A stretch of DNA of 64,000 nucleotides from assembly GCF_018143015.1 (NCBI RefSeq), contig NC_054741.1, forward strand, positions 50,297,048-50,361,047, written 5' to 3'. This document shows, piece after piece, positions 10,011 through 22,407 of this stretch. Made by a program: the position numbers and the translations under genes. The notes beneath the pieces are model-generated. The model ran no database searches, was not told where the DNA came from, and was given only the letters and a program-made list of their open reading frames with translations. Within the stretch, counting starts at the first letter, position 1, and the number at the start of each line of letters is the position of its first letter. The DNA is from Lytechinus variegatus (lineage: Eukaryota > Echinodermata > Echinoidea > Temnopleuroida > Toxopneustidae).

Positions 10011-10918
10011 GTTGACGATTGATGTAACACCTGACTAGAACTTACCGACACGATGTCCACCTTGTCAGAAAAGGATGAAAATAACAATAAAAAATTAACA
10101 ATGTTTAATTTGTTTGTCTTGTTATGAAACCTCTTTTTGTCTCCTTAAAATGTGTTTTTGGTTGCTGTAGGTTGCACATTGAGCTAACATTTTCGAAGAA
10201 GGAAAATATGACAAAATTCGTCATCGATGTCAGTTTTTAAAATTGTTGCGAGCGGAGCGATCCACTCAACCAAAAGGGGCTTCTTTTGACATGTGTTGTT
10301 ATTGACTGTCCTAATCTATGAAAATTTTATTTTTCATTGATTAGGATAGTCAGGTGGTAACTGTATTCATAAAAAGAATTGATTGTTATATTTTGGTATA
10401 AAAAAAGTCCAAAAGAATCACTAAAGTGACAACGCCAAATCACAAAAATTGCATTGTTGGACAAATAAATTTTTCGTCACCAATGGCTGTATATGCTATC
10501 CCATTCTTACAAAATTCACTTAATTTTGTGATAGAGATCACCAAAATCTGACACACGGAATATAATCCTTATTATAATCATTATTATCATTATCAGTGCT
10601 AAAAGCCCAAAAATATAATACGCTATATACATTACTACATCTACGCATGTTTTTTAATAATAATATATTCATAAGTATATGCATGTTCTTTTATCATGGG
10701 AAGGAAATGCAGGAACCCGGAACAAGTGTCACATTTTTCCTACGAAGGAATATCCATATTACATTTCAGTTGTTATTGTTAACGAATTTTTAATGATCAT
10801 GATGATATGCACTGACATCGATTTTTTTAATCAATTCTTTAATTTCACTTTCATTTTTCCTCGGTTTTCCGAGAACAAAGAACCATCGAGAAAACAGAAA
10901 ATAAGTTATTATTTATCA
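10011..10918. other. Upstream flank of the TLR gene, nothing else recognised
   Basis: AT-rich flank. It holds a hairpin at 10303-10352 and a minus-strand donor-like GGTAAGT at about 10039-10045, upstream of the receptor ATG. I see no acceptor between that donor and the ATG, so a 5' UTR intron is not supported. Confidence 0.4.
10303..10352. repeat. Inverted repeat (hairpin)
   Basis: TGACTGTCCTAATC near 10303 is complementary, with few mismatches, to GATTAGGATAGTCA ending near 10352. AT-rich inner arms give a stem of about 20 bp with a short loop. Its role is unknown; it may be a MITE remnant. Confidence 0.6.
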
Positions 10919-12145
10919 ATTTATTTGACACCGTAGACCACACCCTACTTATTAACACTCTGACTAGTTTAGGTGTTTAGGGCAAGGCCCTACAGTGGCT
11001 GAAATCTTATCTCTCATTCCATTCACAGTCAGTCCTCATAAATGGTGTTACCTCTTCATCTCGGCCACTGGCCTGCGGCGTCCCCTAGGGCTCTGTTGGA
11101 GGGCCCACTTTGTTTTCCATTTAATTGACAGGGCTTCAAGATATTCCCTGTTCACTATCATTTATATGCAGATGATATTCAGCTTTTTATATCGTTTTCA
11201 CCCGATCAAACCAGTGCCACGCAAGCCCTGAGTAATCTTGAAAGATGTATAATGGACATTGACACTTGGTTGAAGTCTAACTCGTTACTTTTGAACCATA
11301 GTAAATGTGAGTTTTTAGTTTTTGGCTCAAAGTTTCAACTTAACAAATTCAACATTGATTCCATTTCTATCTCAGGCAATGACATCCCCTTGTCAAAATC
11401 ATGTCGCAATCTTGGAGTTATTTTTTATGCTCACATGTCCATGTCCAACCAGATTACAAACATTTGCAGATCAGTTCGTTATCAATTGCGCAGTATTGGC
11501 TTCATAAGAAATGCCTCACTTGCTTAGCAACAGAGAAACTGGTACATTCACTCATTTCTTCACGATTCGATTTTGGTAATAGCCTCCTTTACAACTTACC
11601 AGATTCTCAACTTGGAAAATTGCAAAGGTTGCAAAATGCAGCTGCGCGTATTGTAACTCTATCTAGCAAGCGCAGCCACATCACCCCTATATTGAAAACT
11701 CTTCACTGGTTGCCCCTGAAGGAACGCATAGTCTTTAAAATCCTTCTTTTGATTTTTCATACAGTCAATGGAACTTCCCCCAGTTAAAATAAGTCTTTGA
11801 TCCATCATTACCAACCCTCAAGAAATTTACGATCCTCATCATCTAATCTCCAGTTGCTAAGAAATCATGCGGGGAGCGGGCCTTTGCTCATGCAGGACCT
11901 AGCCTGTGGAATTCTCTCCCACACAGTTTGAAAACCCAGACTTCAGTGACCACCTTCAAGGGCAACCTGAAAACATACCTGTATAAAAGTGTTTTTTGAT
12001 AGACATTGACTTATTGTTCAGACATGTATTATATGTATATGTAAATAGTTTTTGTTGCTCTGCTCTGAAGCGCCTTGAGCATCTAATCAAGATGGAAAGT
12101 GGGCTATATAAATCTTATGAGCTTATGTATTATTATTATTATTTG
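10919..12145 (+). mobile_element. Decayed non-LTR retrotransposon (CR1-like), 5'-truncated
   Basis: Translation across three frames gives a reverse transcriptase in pieces: FDTVDHTLL at about 10924, a CGVP-GS motif near 11080, the catalytic YADD at 11165-11176, then the thumb and C-terminal region (DIDTWLKSNSLLLNHSKCEF, LGVIF, LKTLHWLPLKERI). Stops and frame changes make it non-functional. The end, GCGCCTTGAGCATC followed by GGGCTATATAAATC and (ATT)n, is typical of a LINE 3' tail. The CR1-like assignment is from motif style and tail, not a database search. Confidence 0.85.
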
Positions 12146-12290
12146 TGGAAGCGCCGTGGTGACTCTCGCTTTGCAATCAGAGGGTCGTGTTGGATCCCAC
12201 CACGGCCTAGCGTCCTTTGGTAAGGCATCAATCCACACTTTTCCACTCTCCACCCAGGTGTTAAATTGGTACCCGGTAGGATGCAAATGC
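12146..12290 (+). mobile_element. Possible SINE head (tRNA-like)
   Basis: Just after the LINE tail lies AGCGCCGTGGTGACTCTCG, followed by a weak B-box-like stretch GTCGTGTTGGATCCC. It resembles the head of the clearer tRNA-derived SINEs elsewhere in the window, but the promoter boxes are degenerate and no tail is visible. Confidence 0.35.
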
Positions 12291-12450
12291 CTATTAGCCC
12301 AGTCATTTTGGCCCAAATTTTGACTAAACTTGGAACAAATTGCAACAGAATTTTTTTTATCACAATGCATTTCTGTGAGGTCCCTAGTACAACATACTAG
12401 AAGTTCCAAACTTTCCGAATAGGGGAAAGGCATCTAATTTGCATAAATCC
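12291..12450 (+). repeat. Interspersed repeat, second copy inverted at 30.1 kb
   Basis: About 150 bases including GGAACAAATTGCAACAGAAT and CCGAATAGGGGAAAG match, in reverse orientation, the segment at about 30130-30290. The family is unidentified. Confidence 0.65.
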
Positions 12451-12772
12451 AAGATGGCTGCCAAAATTAATTGATATGCCTCATCCTTAATATTTTTTGT
12501 ACAGATAATGGAAAAATCTTGAAATGAATACGCAATTCACTATGATTAAGATATCATAAATCGATTGCAATCATTTCCGGGACTGTCCGGTTCATATTTT
12601 TCGAAAAATGTGAGAAATTATGCCAAAATTTCCGTGTTTTCGGTCAAAAAATTTGCACGTGCGTTGAAATCTTTCTGTTTTATCATTAACATCAACAACT
12701 AATGTAAAATATCAGCATTCGACAAGAAAGGGGATATATCAACGAAAAAATTGATATGCTTCATAAGGTTCT
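12451..12772. other. Intergenic DNA, nothing recognised
   Basis: AT-rich with no coding or repeat signature I can name. Confidence 0.4.
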
Positions 12773-13018
12773 AGGACAATTACTCCCTGGACAACTACCC
12801 GGACAATTCCCCCCCGGACAACTATCCCCCAGACAATTACCCCCGGACAATTACCCCGGACAACTACCCCCCGGACAATTAGCCCACGGACAACTACCCC
12901 CCTGGACAATTACCCTCGAGGACAATTACCCCCTGGACAATAACTCCCGAGGAAAATTATCCCCTGGACAATTACCCCTGTGGACAATTACCCCCTGGAC
13001 AATTACCCCCAGAAAATC
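12773..13018 (+). repeat. Minisatellite, GGACAATTACCCCC unit
   Basis: Roughly fifteen imperfect 13-17 base units alternate between GGACAATTACCCCC and GGACAACTACCCCC. The open frame through it (Pro-Gly-Gln-Leu repeats) is a by-product of the repeat. An array of the same unit in opposite orientation lies at 27205-27440. Confidence 0.9.
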
Positions 13019-13624
13019 CTCCCTTCTCTCCAGCATCTATGTTAGAATAAAGCGGGACCCTTTTTAAGTTTTGGTCGGTGGCACAGGTTTTTCGAAATAT
13101 TTTCTACTTTATCTTACGTTGATAATTTTTTCTTTCTCTTTTATATTGCTCTTTTTCCTGTTCTCTCACTTTCTTCTTTTTTCCTTTTTTTTTTTGTTTA
13201 GTGGCGCCTTCTGCATCATGAAAAATGGGGGGGGGGGTCTTGCACCCGAAATCTCCCGTTTGGCTATGCATATATTCATCAGAAAATGTGTAAACTGGCC
13301 CTCATACTAAGTTTTCATAGATCAATTGAACACGATTAGTCATAATAATCACAAATGCTGAATATCTCCGATTCCAACTGATCTGATTTTTTAAATATTT
13401 ATTTTGGGTTCAATTTCAGGAAAGAAATCAGGCAAATAGATAAAACGTAAAAAAGACACCTTTATAGGTAGAAATATATTGAAAGTCGATAACGCAACTA
13501 TCAACACTAACACTGTCAAGTAGGACCTATAATCCTGTTATTTTAAAACAATTCAACTAACAAGAAGCTAAAAATTATGAAACAATTGGTGCACATTCAT
13601 GTAAGCTAAAAAAAAATATGCAAA
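13019..13624. other. Intergenic DNA, nothing recognised
   Basis: A pyrimidine-rich stretch (about 13110-13200) and a G run at about 13227-13237. No gene-like frame. Confidence 0.4.
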
Positions 13625-13628
13625 GATG

Positions 13629-13701
13629 ATACACACAAGAACACCTTGTAATTTTATTATTTAGGCCCTAAATGGTAAAATTACAAGGTGTTTGTGTGTA
13701 T
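13629..13701. repeat. Inverted repeat of about 26 bp (hairpin)
   Basis: ATACACACAAGAACACCTTG at 13629 pairs with CAAGGTGTTTGTGTGTAT ending at 13701, extended by an inner AATTTTA pairing. Two extra bases bulge in the left arm, and about 20 bases form the loop. It may be a short MITE; no target duplication was defined. Confidence 0.7.
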
Positions 13702-13849
13702 TATTCTTGGGTGAAAGCCATATTAAAGAAGGAAATTAAGTACCAAAATTACTAAATTGTAAACAATATGACATAATCAAAAACAGTGTTTTTTCTAAAC
13801 AAATTGGCAATCATGATAGTAAACAATTCGCTTAAGGTGCATTTTAAGG

Positions 13850-14865
13850 ACGGTTTGTAAGAATTTATAAAGAAGTAGGCCTATGCAAATCAAATAATGC
13901 GACTGAGCAGCGTGAGCTGAAAATAATATTATTTAGCCCTAAAAAGGACATTTTACAGAGCACTTTCAAGAAAAAAATCAATTTGTAAATTGAAAAATAA
14001 TGAAAGCTCGATATCCGAGATGAAATATGTTTTGTATATTGACTTCAAAACTTGATATTTTAAGCTCCATATTAGCCTATATTGAGCAAGATATGAATCT
14101 CATCGAAAAAGCAATGTGAGCGAAAATTTTTGAAATTGCATGTATATATTTTAACCTGAAAATTGACTATTCTGGGCAATGTTTGTGAACCTGAACAAGA
14201 TGCGTATGTAACTAGATAATTACTGCAAGCGCAAAGCGCGAGCAGAAATTTTTAATATGGTTTCTGGCTTGATCGAAAAGGGACCTGTTAAGGAGGTTTT
14301 GCAGTTAGCCATTAAAACGTTACATATTTCAACTATTAAATAATGCAAGGGGCAAAGCTCGAGCTGAATTACTTTTGACATTCTGACCTAACAAAAATGA
14401 CATTCTTAGCACTTTTTGTAATCATTAACGGTATAGGTACAAAACCAAACAATTGATGCGAGCGCGAAGCGCGAGCGGAAAAAATAATTGAGATTTAAGA
14501 CCTAAAAATGGGACACTCTAATCATGTTTTGTAAATCATGAAAATGAATGGGTAATTTGGTTTCTTCCTACATTAATTTTTGCCATCTGATCTGGACAAT
14601 TTTAGCACGTTTTGAATAAAGATGAAGCTGCGTATCTCAATGTTGTGCGCATGTTTTAGAGTTAGACATAATCTGGGCATTCTAATATTTTTATCACGAA
14701 AATCGATAATGCAAAGTACTTGATATTCCTGTATGAAAATTGTGAATTTGAGCACTATCTAAAGCATCGTGTAGGAAAATTGTGAAGTGGATGTGGAAAA
14801 CAATTAATAAATGATGCCAGTGTGAAGCGCGAGCTGATATCTTCTTTATTACTTTAACCTAGGAC
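13850..14865 (+). repeat. GCGAAGCGCGAGC-rich repeat, left half
   Basis: Degenerate modules of about 120-190 bases each carry a form of GCGCGAAGCGCGAGC (about 14229, 14460, 14823), separated by phrases such as GACCTAAAAATGGGACACTC. Reverse-orientation relatives lie at 36521-37802 and 58322-59620. The repeat resumes at 26301 after a large insertion. It does not encode protein. Confidence 0.75.
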
Positions 14866-15033
14866 CTGGGGCGGTATTCTGAAAGCTCAATTAGCGGTTA
14901 ATTAGCGCTCAATTAGCATTTTGGTATTCTGAAAAGTCACTTAAGTGCCCCTTTCCTTATTTGGCAGGGTTGCGTTGCGCGCACTTGCAATACTACGCGT
15001 TATGACCGCGCGAAGACTTAATTGAGTAGCAAC

Positions 15034-17688
15034 CAACGAACGTAGAGGGCAGCAACACACAAGCGTGTTGCTCTAAGGAAGGTCAACTCCGCTCGAATTT
15101 TGTGACCACTCTAAAAAATAAGGGGGACTTTTCGGAAATTTGTCGAGTTGATTTTTTTTCATTTGTTAATTTCAAATATTTTTAAATGAACAATTATTAG
15201 ATCGATTATTCTGGGTAGAAATATTAAAAATATTAAGTTTAATTTTAAAGAAATTATTTAGCTTAAATAATCATGATTTTGACATTTTTTCTCATTTTGG
15301 AATATTAAGTCTATGACGAGGATCCCTCTTATCTCTTATTTTCCTCTGCTGAATTTCGCTGCACCACTAATAAATGCATAGACAACCACCGTAATAATCG
15401 AGGTCATTTTTCTGGCCTGGGTGCGCCGAGTCTGGGCCGGTCGCGTAGCTAACTAGTGACGTTGATGATGCGCTGGGGCTTCAGTCGACTCGTCATAGAT
15501 CTTCTAGCAACATAGACAATGACATCTAATTTGCCTGGTCTGATTTGAAGTGCAATTGCTTCAGGGCTGATGTTTATCAACGATGATTGTTCAAGGTCAG
15601 ATTTCAAATTTTAAATTGCATTTGACTTTTAAGTCTATAAATCTTAATAGAAGAAGCTGCATCCCCGAAATCCGGGTCTAATTTCAACTTCGAGTCCGAG
15701 ACTATGGACGGCGAAAAAAAAAACCATGCATCGGATGCATTGCATTGGCTGCGCGCTGCGCTGCAGCTGAGCTGCACAGCCATGCAGGTGCTGCGTCGCG
15801 TCGAAGGTCGATAATCATTGAGCAACCAAACTTCCAAAGCCAAATTAAAGCTTGAATAAACGGCCACCTATTCACATTTTCCCTGGTTTTCTTCAATAAT
15901 TTCTAAGAAAATCAGCCAATTGAAGGAAATTGATTGCAATGTTACATCGTTTGCAGAGTGCCATCATCGACATTCGTTTTGCGTTAGAAACCTTAGTTAT
16001 AGATCTAGGCCTAGACTAGAAATGGGGGCTAGATAGATTAGACCATCTTAATTTCTGATTTTGGGTAGAAAGTAGACTTGATAGACAGCATCCATATCTT
16101 AATTTGACCATTGATTCTGTGCAATCAATGTTTAAATACTTTTACATAATTTGTTTGCCATATTGCAATTGGTAAATTTTCATGGGCCTGCATGGCCTGG
16201 GCTTGGCTGGCAGAACGCGTTTTTTTTTTTTTTGATAAATTTCGAAAGTGAAAGAGCAAAGTGACTGAGCTCGTCGTGATTTTATTTTTATGCATTTTCT
16301 GACTGAATTTTAAAGATTTCATGCCTAACGCTAATGCCTAACGGTAACTTGTCAACCATATAATCTTCTAGTTCTAGATCTAGACTTTACCCTGTATGTA
16401 GGCATTTAACGGGCATTTAACGGACTAAAAAATCATAACCTCCTAGCGGCTAGCCCATGCAGACTGGCCTTAATTGAACCAAACTTAGCTTGCATGGACC
16501 AACCCTCAAATGGTCTAGATTTAGGCGTCCTATACTATAAAGACAATGTGGAATTCGTCTGTTTTGAGTTGATTATTATTTTAGTATTTTTTTATTGTTG
16601 CATAGACTCATACCAACTCATACCAACAAGACGTGCTAGATCTATATATATTCTAGGCCTAGATCTACTTAGATATCCAGTGTGGAACAACATCTTCAAC
16701 AAACAGATCGAGACTGGTCAAAGCATTTGTCTACAGTCTAGTTAGACAAATAAAGTTTTCTAGATCTTTAGACTTGGGTCTATCGATCAACTAGACAGGA
16801 ATAACCATCGTTTCTGGGGATTTATTCAACAATTTCTGACATTTTACTTTAATCTCCATCGGTGAGTGAGCCAGCGCAGTTCAGCAGAGCAACCAAAATA
16901 CAGAGACTGAAGCTTTTGGTCTATCGATCAACATGATCAAGATCTATGTTAGATGTAGACTTCACTTATTACTGATTGGAATGTATTTCTAAATTTATAA
17001 GTTTTGGGGAAAATGGTGAAAAGAAATGATAACATACTACTGATAGATACGTGAATTATTTTTTTTAATACCCATTGGCATTGCTGCCTGCTCTAATAAA
17101 TAAATAAATAAATGAGTCACGGCCTATAATGGACTGCAGATAAATGCTGATCGACGCCTAGCAGAACAAGTACGTACCAGTGCTAGACTATATAGGGGGT
17201 TGAAATCTAAGCAGACGACGGAGCATAATGTAGCTTAAGCATAGAATAATGATGGGTTCAGCGAAGAGCCCAGAGAAAATAAGGGGGACATATTCAATCC
17301 CGAAATGCTTTGCGAGTGGTCACAAAATCGTCTCGGCGCAAATCACCTAAGTCAGCCGTCTGGTGAAATCGCTGATAACAACAATCACCGATTTGGTAAT
17401 TATTTTAGTTTCCTGAAACTTGCATTTGTAAAGTTTTAAATATCAAAGTATGTTGTCATGTTTATGTATATCCCTCAACATATTTTTTAATGTTATCTTT
17501 GATATCGTTGTAGTCATATTCTTTCATATTCGTTTCTTGATCACTACTAATTTGTTGTTGTATTGGATCGGCATTTGATTTCGTTGTCATGAACAATAAA
17601 ATATGCGCGCAGCTCAGTTGCATGCGCGTATCGAGTTGACCTTCCTTAGAGCAACACGCTTGTGTGTTGCTGCCCTCTACGTTCGTTG
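15034..17688 (+). mobile_element. 2.6 kb hAT-like element, inner copy 1
   Basis: It is 2655 bases long. The terminal inverted repeats are about 55 bases, starting CAACGAACGTAGAGGGC and ending with the complement. Within each lies AGCAACAC-ACAAGC-GTGTTGCT, an 8-bp stem. The 8-bp GTAGCAAC flanks it (15026-15033, 17689-17696), made of the last four bases of the older target duplication plus the first four bases of the outer copy, which proves insertion into that tip. The interior is rich in CTAG and AGATCT words. Only short frames are present. Confidence 0.9.
17462..17590 (-). other. 42-codon frame near the right end of hAT copy 1
   Basis: The frame starts MTTKSNADPIQQQISSDQET and ends KKYVEGYT. 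The same 42-codon frame is intact in the outer copy (17791-17919, plus strand) and in inner copy 2 (22181-22309, minus strand), with one or two residue changes. It reads inward from the terminal repeat. It may be a remnant first exon of a transposase, or merely open because the copies are young. No domain is recognised. Confidence 0.3.
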
Positions 17689-19813
17689 GTAGCAACGAAC
17701 GTAGAGGGCAGCAACACACAAGCGTGTTGCTCTAAGGAAGGTCAACTCGATACGCGCATGCAACTGAGCTGCGCGCATATTTTATTGTTCATGACAACGA
17801 AATCAAATGCCGATCAAATACAACAACAAATTAGTAGTGATCAAGAAACGAATATGAAAGAATATGACTACAACGATATCAAAGATAACATTAAAAAATA
17901 TGTTGAGGGATATACATAAATATGAAAACATACTTTGATATTTAAAACTTTACAAATGCAAGTTTCAGGAAACTAAAATAATTACCAAATCGGTGATTGT
18001 TGTTATCAGCGATTTCACCAGACGGCTGAATTAGGTGATTTGCGCCGAGACGATTTTGTGACCACTCGCAAAGCATTTCGGGATTGAATATGTCCCCCTT
18101 ATTTTCTCTGGGCTCTTCGCTGAACCCATCATCATTCTATGCTTAAGCTACATTATGCTCCGTCGTCTGCTTAGTCTTAGATTTCAACCCCCTAGTCTAG
18201 CACTGGTACTTGTTCTGCTAGGCGTCGATCAGCATTTATCTGCAGTCCATATAGGCCGTGACTCATTTATTTATTTATTTATTTATTAGAGCAGGCAGCA
18301 ATGCCAATGGGTATTAAAAAAATAATTCACGTATCTATCAGTAGTATGTTATCATTTCTTTTCACCATTTCCCCAAAACTTATAAATTTAGAAATACATT
18401 CCAATCAGTAATAAGTGAAGTCTACATCTAACCTAGATCTTGATCATGTTGATCGATAGACCAAAAGCTTCAGTCTCTGTATTTTGGTTGCTCTGCTGAA
18501 CTGTGCTGGCTCACTCACCGATGGAGATTATAGTAAAATGTCAGAAATTGTTGAATAAATCCCCAGAAACGACGGTTATTCCTGTCTAGTTGCTAGAAAA
18601 CTTTATTTGTCTAACTAGACTGTAGACAAATGCTTTGACCAGTCTCGATCTGTTTGTTGAAGATGTTGTTCCACACTGGATATCTAAGTAGATCTAGAAT
18701 AGATCTAGCACGACTTGTTGGTATGAGATAGTCTATGAAGAAATAAAAAAAATACTAAAATAATAATCAACTCAAAACAGACGAATTCCACATTGTCTTT
18801 ATAGTATAGGACGCCTAAATCTAGACCATTTGAGGGTTGGTCCATGCAAGCTAAGTTTGGTTCAATTAAGGCCAGCCTGCATGGGCTAGCCGCTAGGAGG
18901 TTATGATTTTTTTTAGTCCGTTACATGCCTACAGGTAGTACAGGGTAAAGTCTAGATCTAGAACGAACTAGAAGATTATATGGAGTGACAAGTTACCGTT
19001 AGGCATGAAATCTTTAAAATTCACTTAGAAAATGCATAAAAATAAAATGACGAGCTCAGTCACTTTGCTCTTTCACTTTCGAAATTTCTCCAAAAAAAAT
19101 AGGCCCTACGCGTTCTGCCAGCCAAGCCCGCCCAGGCCATGCAGGCCCAGGAAAATTTACCAATTGCAATATGGCAAACAAATTATGTAAAAGTCTTTAA
19201 ACATTGATTGCACAGAATCAATGGTCAAATTAAGATATGGATGCTGTCTATCAAGTCTACTTTCTGCCCAAAATCAGAAATTAAGATGGTCTAATCTATC
19301 TAGCCCCCATTTCTAGTCTAGGCCTAGATCTATAACTAAGGTTAAGTCTAACGCAAAACGATGATGGCACTCTGCAAACGATGTAACATTGCAATCAATT
19401 TCCCTCAATTGGCTGATTTTCTTAGAAATTATTGAAGAAAACCAGGGAAAATGTAAATAGGTGGCCGTTTATTCAAGCTTTAATTTGGCTTTGGAAGTTT
19501 GGTTGCTCAATGATTATCGACCTTCGACGCGACGCAGCGCCTGCATGGCTAGGCTGTGCAGCTCAGCTGCAGCGCAGCGCGCAGCCAATGCAATGCATTT
19601 TTTCGCCGTCCATAGTCTCGGACTCGAAGTTGAAATTAGACCCGGATTTCGGGGATTCAGCTTCTTGTATTAAGATTTATAGACTTAAAAGTCAAATGCA
19701 ATTTAAAATTTGAAATCTGACCTTGAACAATCATCGTTGATAAACATCAGCCCTGAAGCAATTGCACTTCAAATCAGACCAGGCAAATTAGATGTCATTG
19801 TGTATGTTGCTAG

Positions 19814-22407
19814 CAACGAACGTAGAGGGCAGCAACACACAAGCGTGTTGCTCTAAGGAAGGTCAACTCCGCTCGAATTTTGTGACCACTCTAAAAAATA
19901 AGGGGGACTTTTCGGAAATTTGTCGAGTTGATTTTTTTTTCATTTGTTAATTTTAAATATTTTTAAAGAACAATTATTAGGTCGGTTATTCTAGGTAGAA
20001 ATATTAAAAATGTTACTTTTATTTTTTAAGAAATTATTTAGCTTAAATAATCATGATTTTGACATTTTTTCTCATTTTGGAATATTAAGTCTATGACGAG
20101 GTTACCTCTTATCTCTTATTTTCCTCTGCTGAATTTCGCTGCACCACTAATAAATTCATAGACAACCACCGTAATAATCGAGGTCATTTTTCTGGCCTGG
20201 GTGCGCCGAGTCTGGGCCGGTCGCGTAGCTAGTAGTAACGTTGATGATGCGCTGGGGCTTCAGTCGACTCGTCATAGATCTTCTAGCAACATACACAATG
20301 ACGTCTAATTTGCCTGGTCTGATTTGAAGTGCAATTGCTTCAGGGCTGATGTTTATCAACGATGATTGTTCAAGGTCAGATTTCAAATTTTAAATTGCAT
20401 TTGACTTTTAAGTCTATAAATCTTTATACAAGTCTCCGGATCCCCGAAATCCGGGTCTAAATTTCAACTTCGAGTCCGAGACTATGGACGGCATAAAAAA
20501 AAAACCATGCATCGGATGCATTGCATTGGCTGCGCGCTGCGCTGCAGCTGAGCTGCACAGCCAGGCGCTGCGTCGCGTCGAAGGTCGATAATCATTGAGC
20601 AACCAAACTTCCAAAGCCAAATTATTAAAGCTTGAATAAACGGCCACCTATTCACATTTTCCCTGGTTTTCTTCAATAATTTCTAAGAAAAATCAGCCAA
20701 TTCTGGGAAATTGATTGTTACATCGTTTGCAGAGTGCCATCATCGTTTTGCGTTAGACTTAACCTCAGTTATACTTAGATCTAGGCCTAGACTAGAAGAA
20801 ATGGGAGCTAGATAGATTTTACACCATCTTAATTTATGATTTTGGGCAGAAAATAGATTTGATAGACAGCATCCATATCTTAATTTGACCATTGATTCTG
20901 TGCAATCAAAGACTTTTACATAATTTGTTTGCCATATTGCAAGAATTGGTAAATTTTCCTGGGCCTGCATGGCCTGGGCTTGGCTGGCAGAACGCGTATT
21001 TTTTTGGAGAAATTTCGAAAGTGAAAGAGCAAAGTGACTGAGCTCGTCGTGATTTTATTTTTATGCATTTTGTAACTGAATTTTAAAGATTTCATGCCTA
21101 ACGGTAAGGCCTAACGGTAACTTGTCAACCATTAAATCTTCTAGTTCTAGATCTAGACTTTACCCTGTAGGCATTTAACGGACTAAAAAAATCATAACTA
21201 GCGGCTAGCCCATGCAGGCTGGCCTTAATTGAACCAAACTTAGCTTGCATGGACCAACCCTCAAATGGTCTAGATTTAGGCGTCCTATACTATAAAGACA
21301 ATGTGGAATTCATCTGTTTTGAGTTTATTATAATTTTAGTATTTTTTATTGTTGCATAGACTATCTCATACCAACAAGTCGTGCTAGATCTATATATATA
21401 TTCTAGATCTACTTAGATATCCAGTGTGGAACAACATCTTCAACAAACAGATCGAGACTGGTCAGAGCATTTGTCTAGTTAGACAAATAAAGTTAGATCT
21501 TTAGACTTGGGTCTATCGATCAACTAGACAGGAATAACCGTCGTTTCTGGGGATTTATTCAACAATTTCTGACATTTTACTATAATCTCCATCGGTGAGT
21601 GAGCCAGCGCAGTTCAGCAGAGCAACCAAAATACAGAGACTGAAGCTTTTGGTCTATCGATCAACATGATCAATATCTAGGTTAGATGTGGACTTTACTT
21701 ATTACTGATTGGAATGTATTTCTAAATTTATAAGTTTTGGGGAAAATGGTGAAAAGAAATGATAACATACTACTGATAGATACGTGAATTATTTTTTTAA
21801 TACCCATTGGCATTGCTGCCTGCTCTAATAAATAAATAAATGAGTCACGGCCTATATGGACTGCAGATAAATGCTGATCGACGCCTAGCAGAACAAGTAC
21901 CAGTGCTAGACTAGGGGGTTGAAATCTAAGCAGACGACGGAGCATAATGTAGCTTAAGCATAGAATGATGATGGGTTCAGCGAAGAGCCCAGAGAAAATA
22001 AGGGGGACATATTCAATCCCGAAATGCTTTGCGAGTGGTCACAAAATCGTCTCGGCGCAAATCACCTAATTCAGCCGTCTGGTGAAATCGCTGATAACAA
22101 CAATCACCGATTTGGTAATGACTTTAGTTTCCTGAAACTTGCATTTGTAAAGTTTTAAATATCAAAGTATGTTTTCATATTTATGTATATCCTTCAACAT
22201 ATTTGTTAATGTTATCTTTGATATCGTTGTAGTCATATTCTTTCATATTCGTTTCTTGATCACTACTAATTTGTTGTTGTATTTGATCGGCATTTGATTT
22301 CGTTGTCATGAACAATAAAATATGCGCGCAGCTCAGTTGCATGCGCGTATCGAGTTGACCTTCCTTAGAGCAACACGCTTGTGTGTTGCTGCCCTCTACG
22401 TTCGTTG
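19814..22407 (+). mobile_element. 2.6 kb hAT-like element, inner copy 2
   Basis: It is 2594 bases long, in the same orientation as inner copy 1 and very similar to it along its whole length, differing mainly by small indels. The 8-bp GTTGCTAG flanks it (19806-19813, 22408-22415). Removing the element and one duplication rejoins the outer copy exactly as in the uninterrupted sister sequence near 15505-15515. Confidence 0.9.

Noticed and set aside
10039..10045. Donor-like GGTAAGT upstream of the TLR start (minus strand)
   Set aside because: No acceptor lies between it and the ATG, and the receptor family is usually single-exon.
12756..13067. Proline/glutamine-rich frame, also 27200-27607 on the other strand
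   Set aside because: Translation of the GGACAATTACCC minisatellite; composition explains it.
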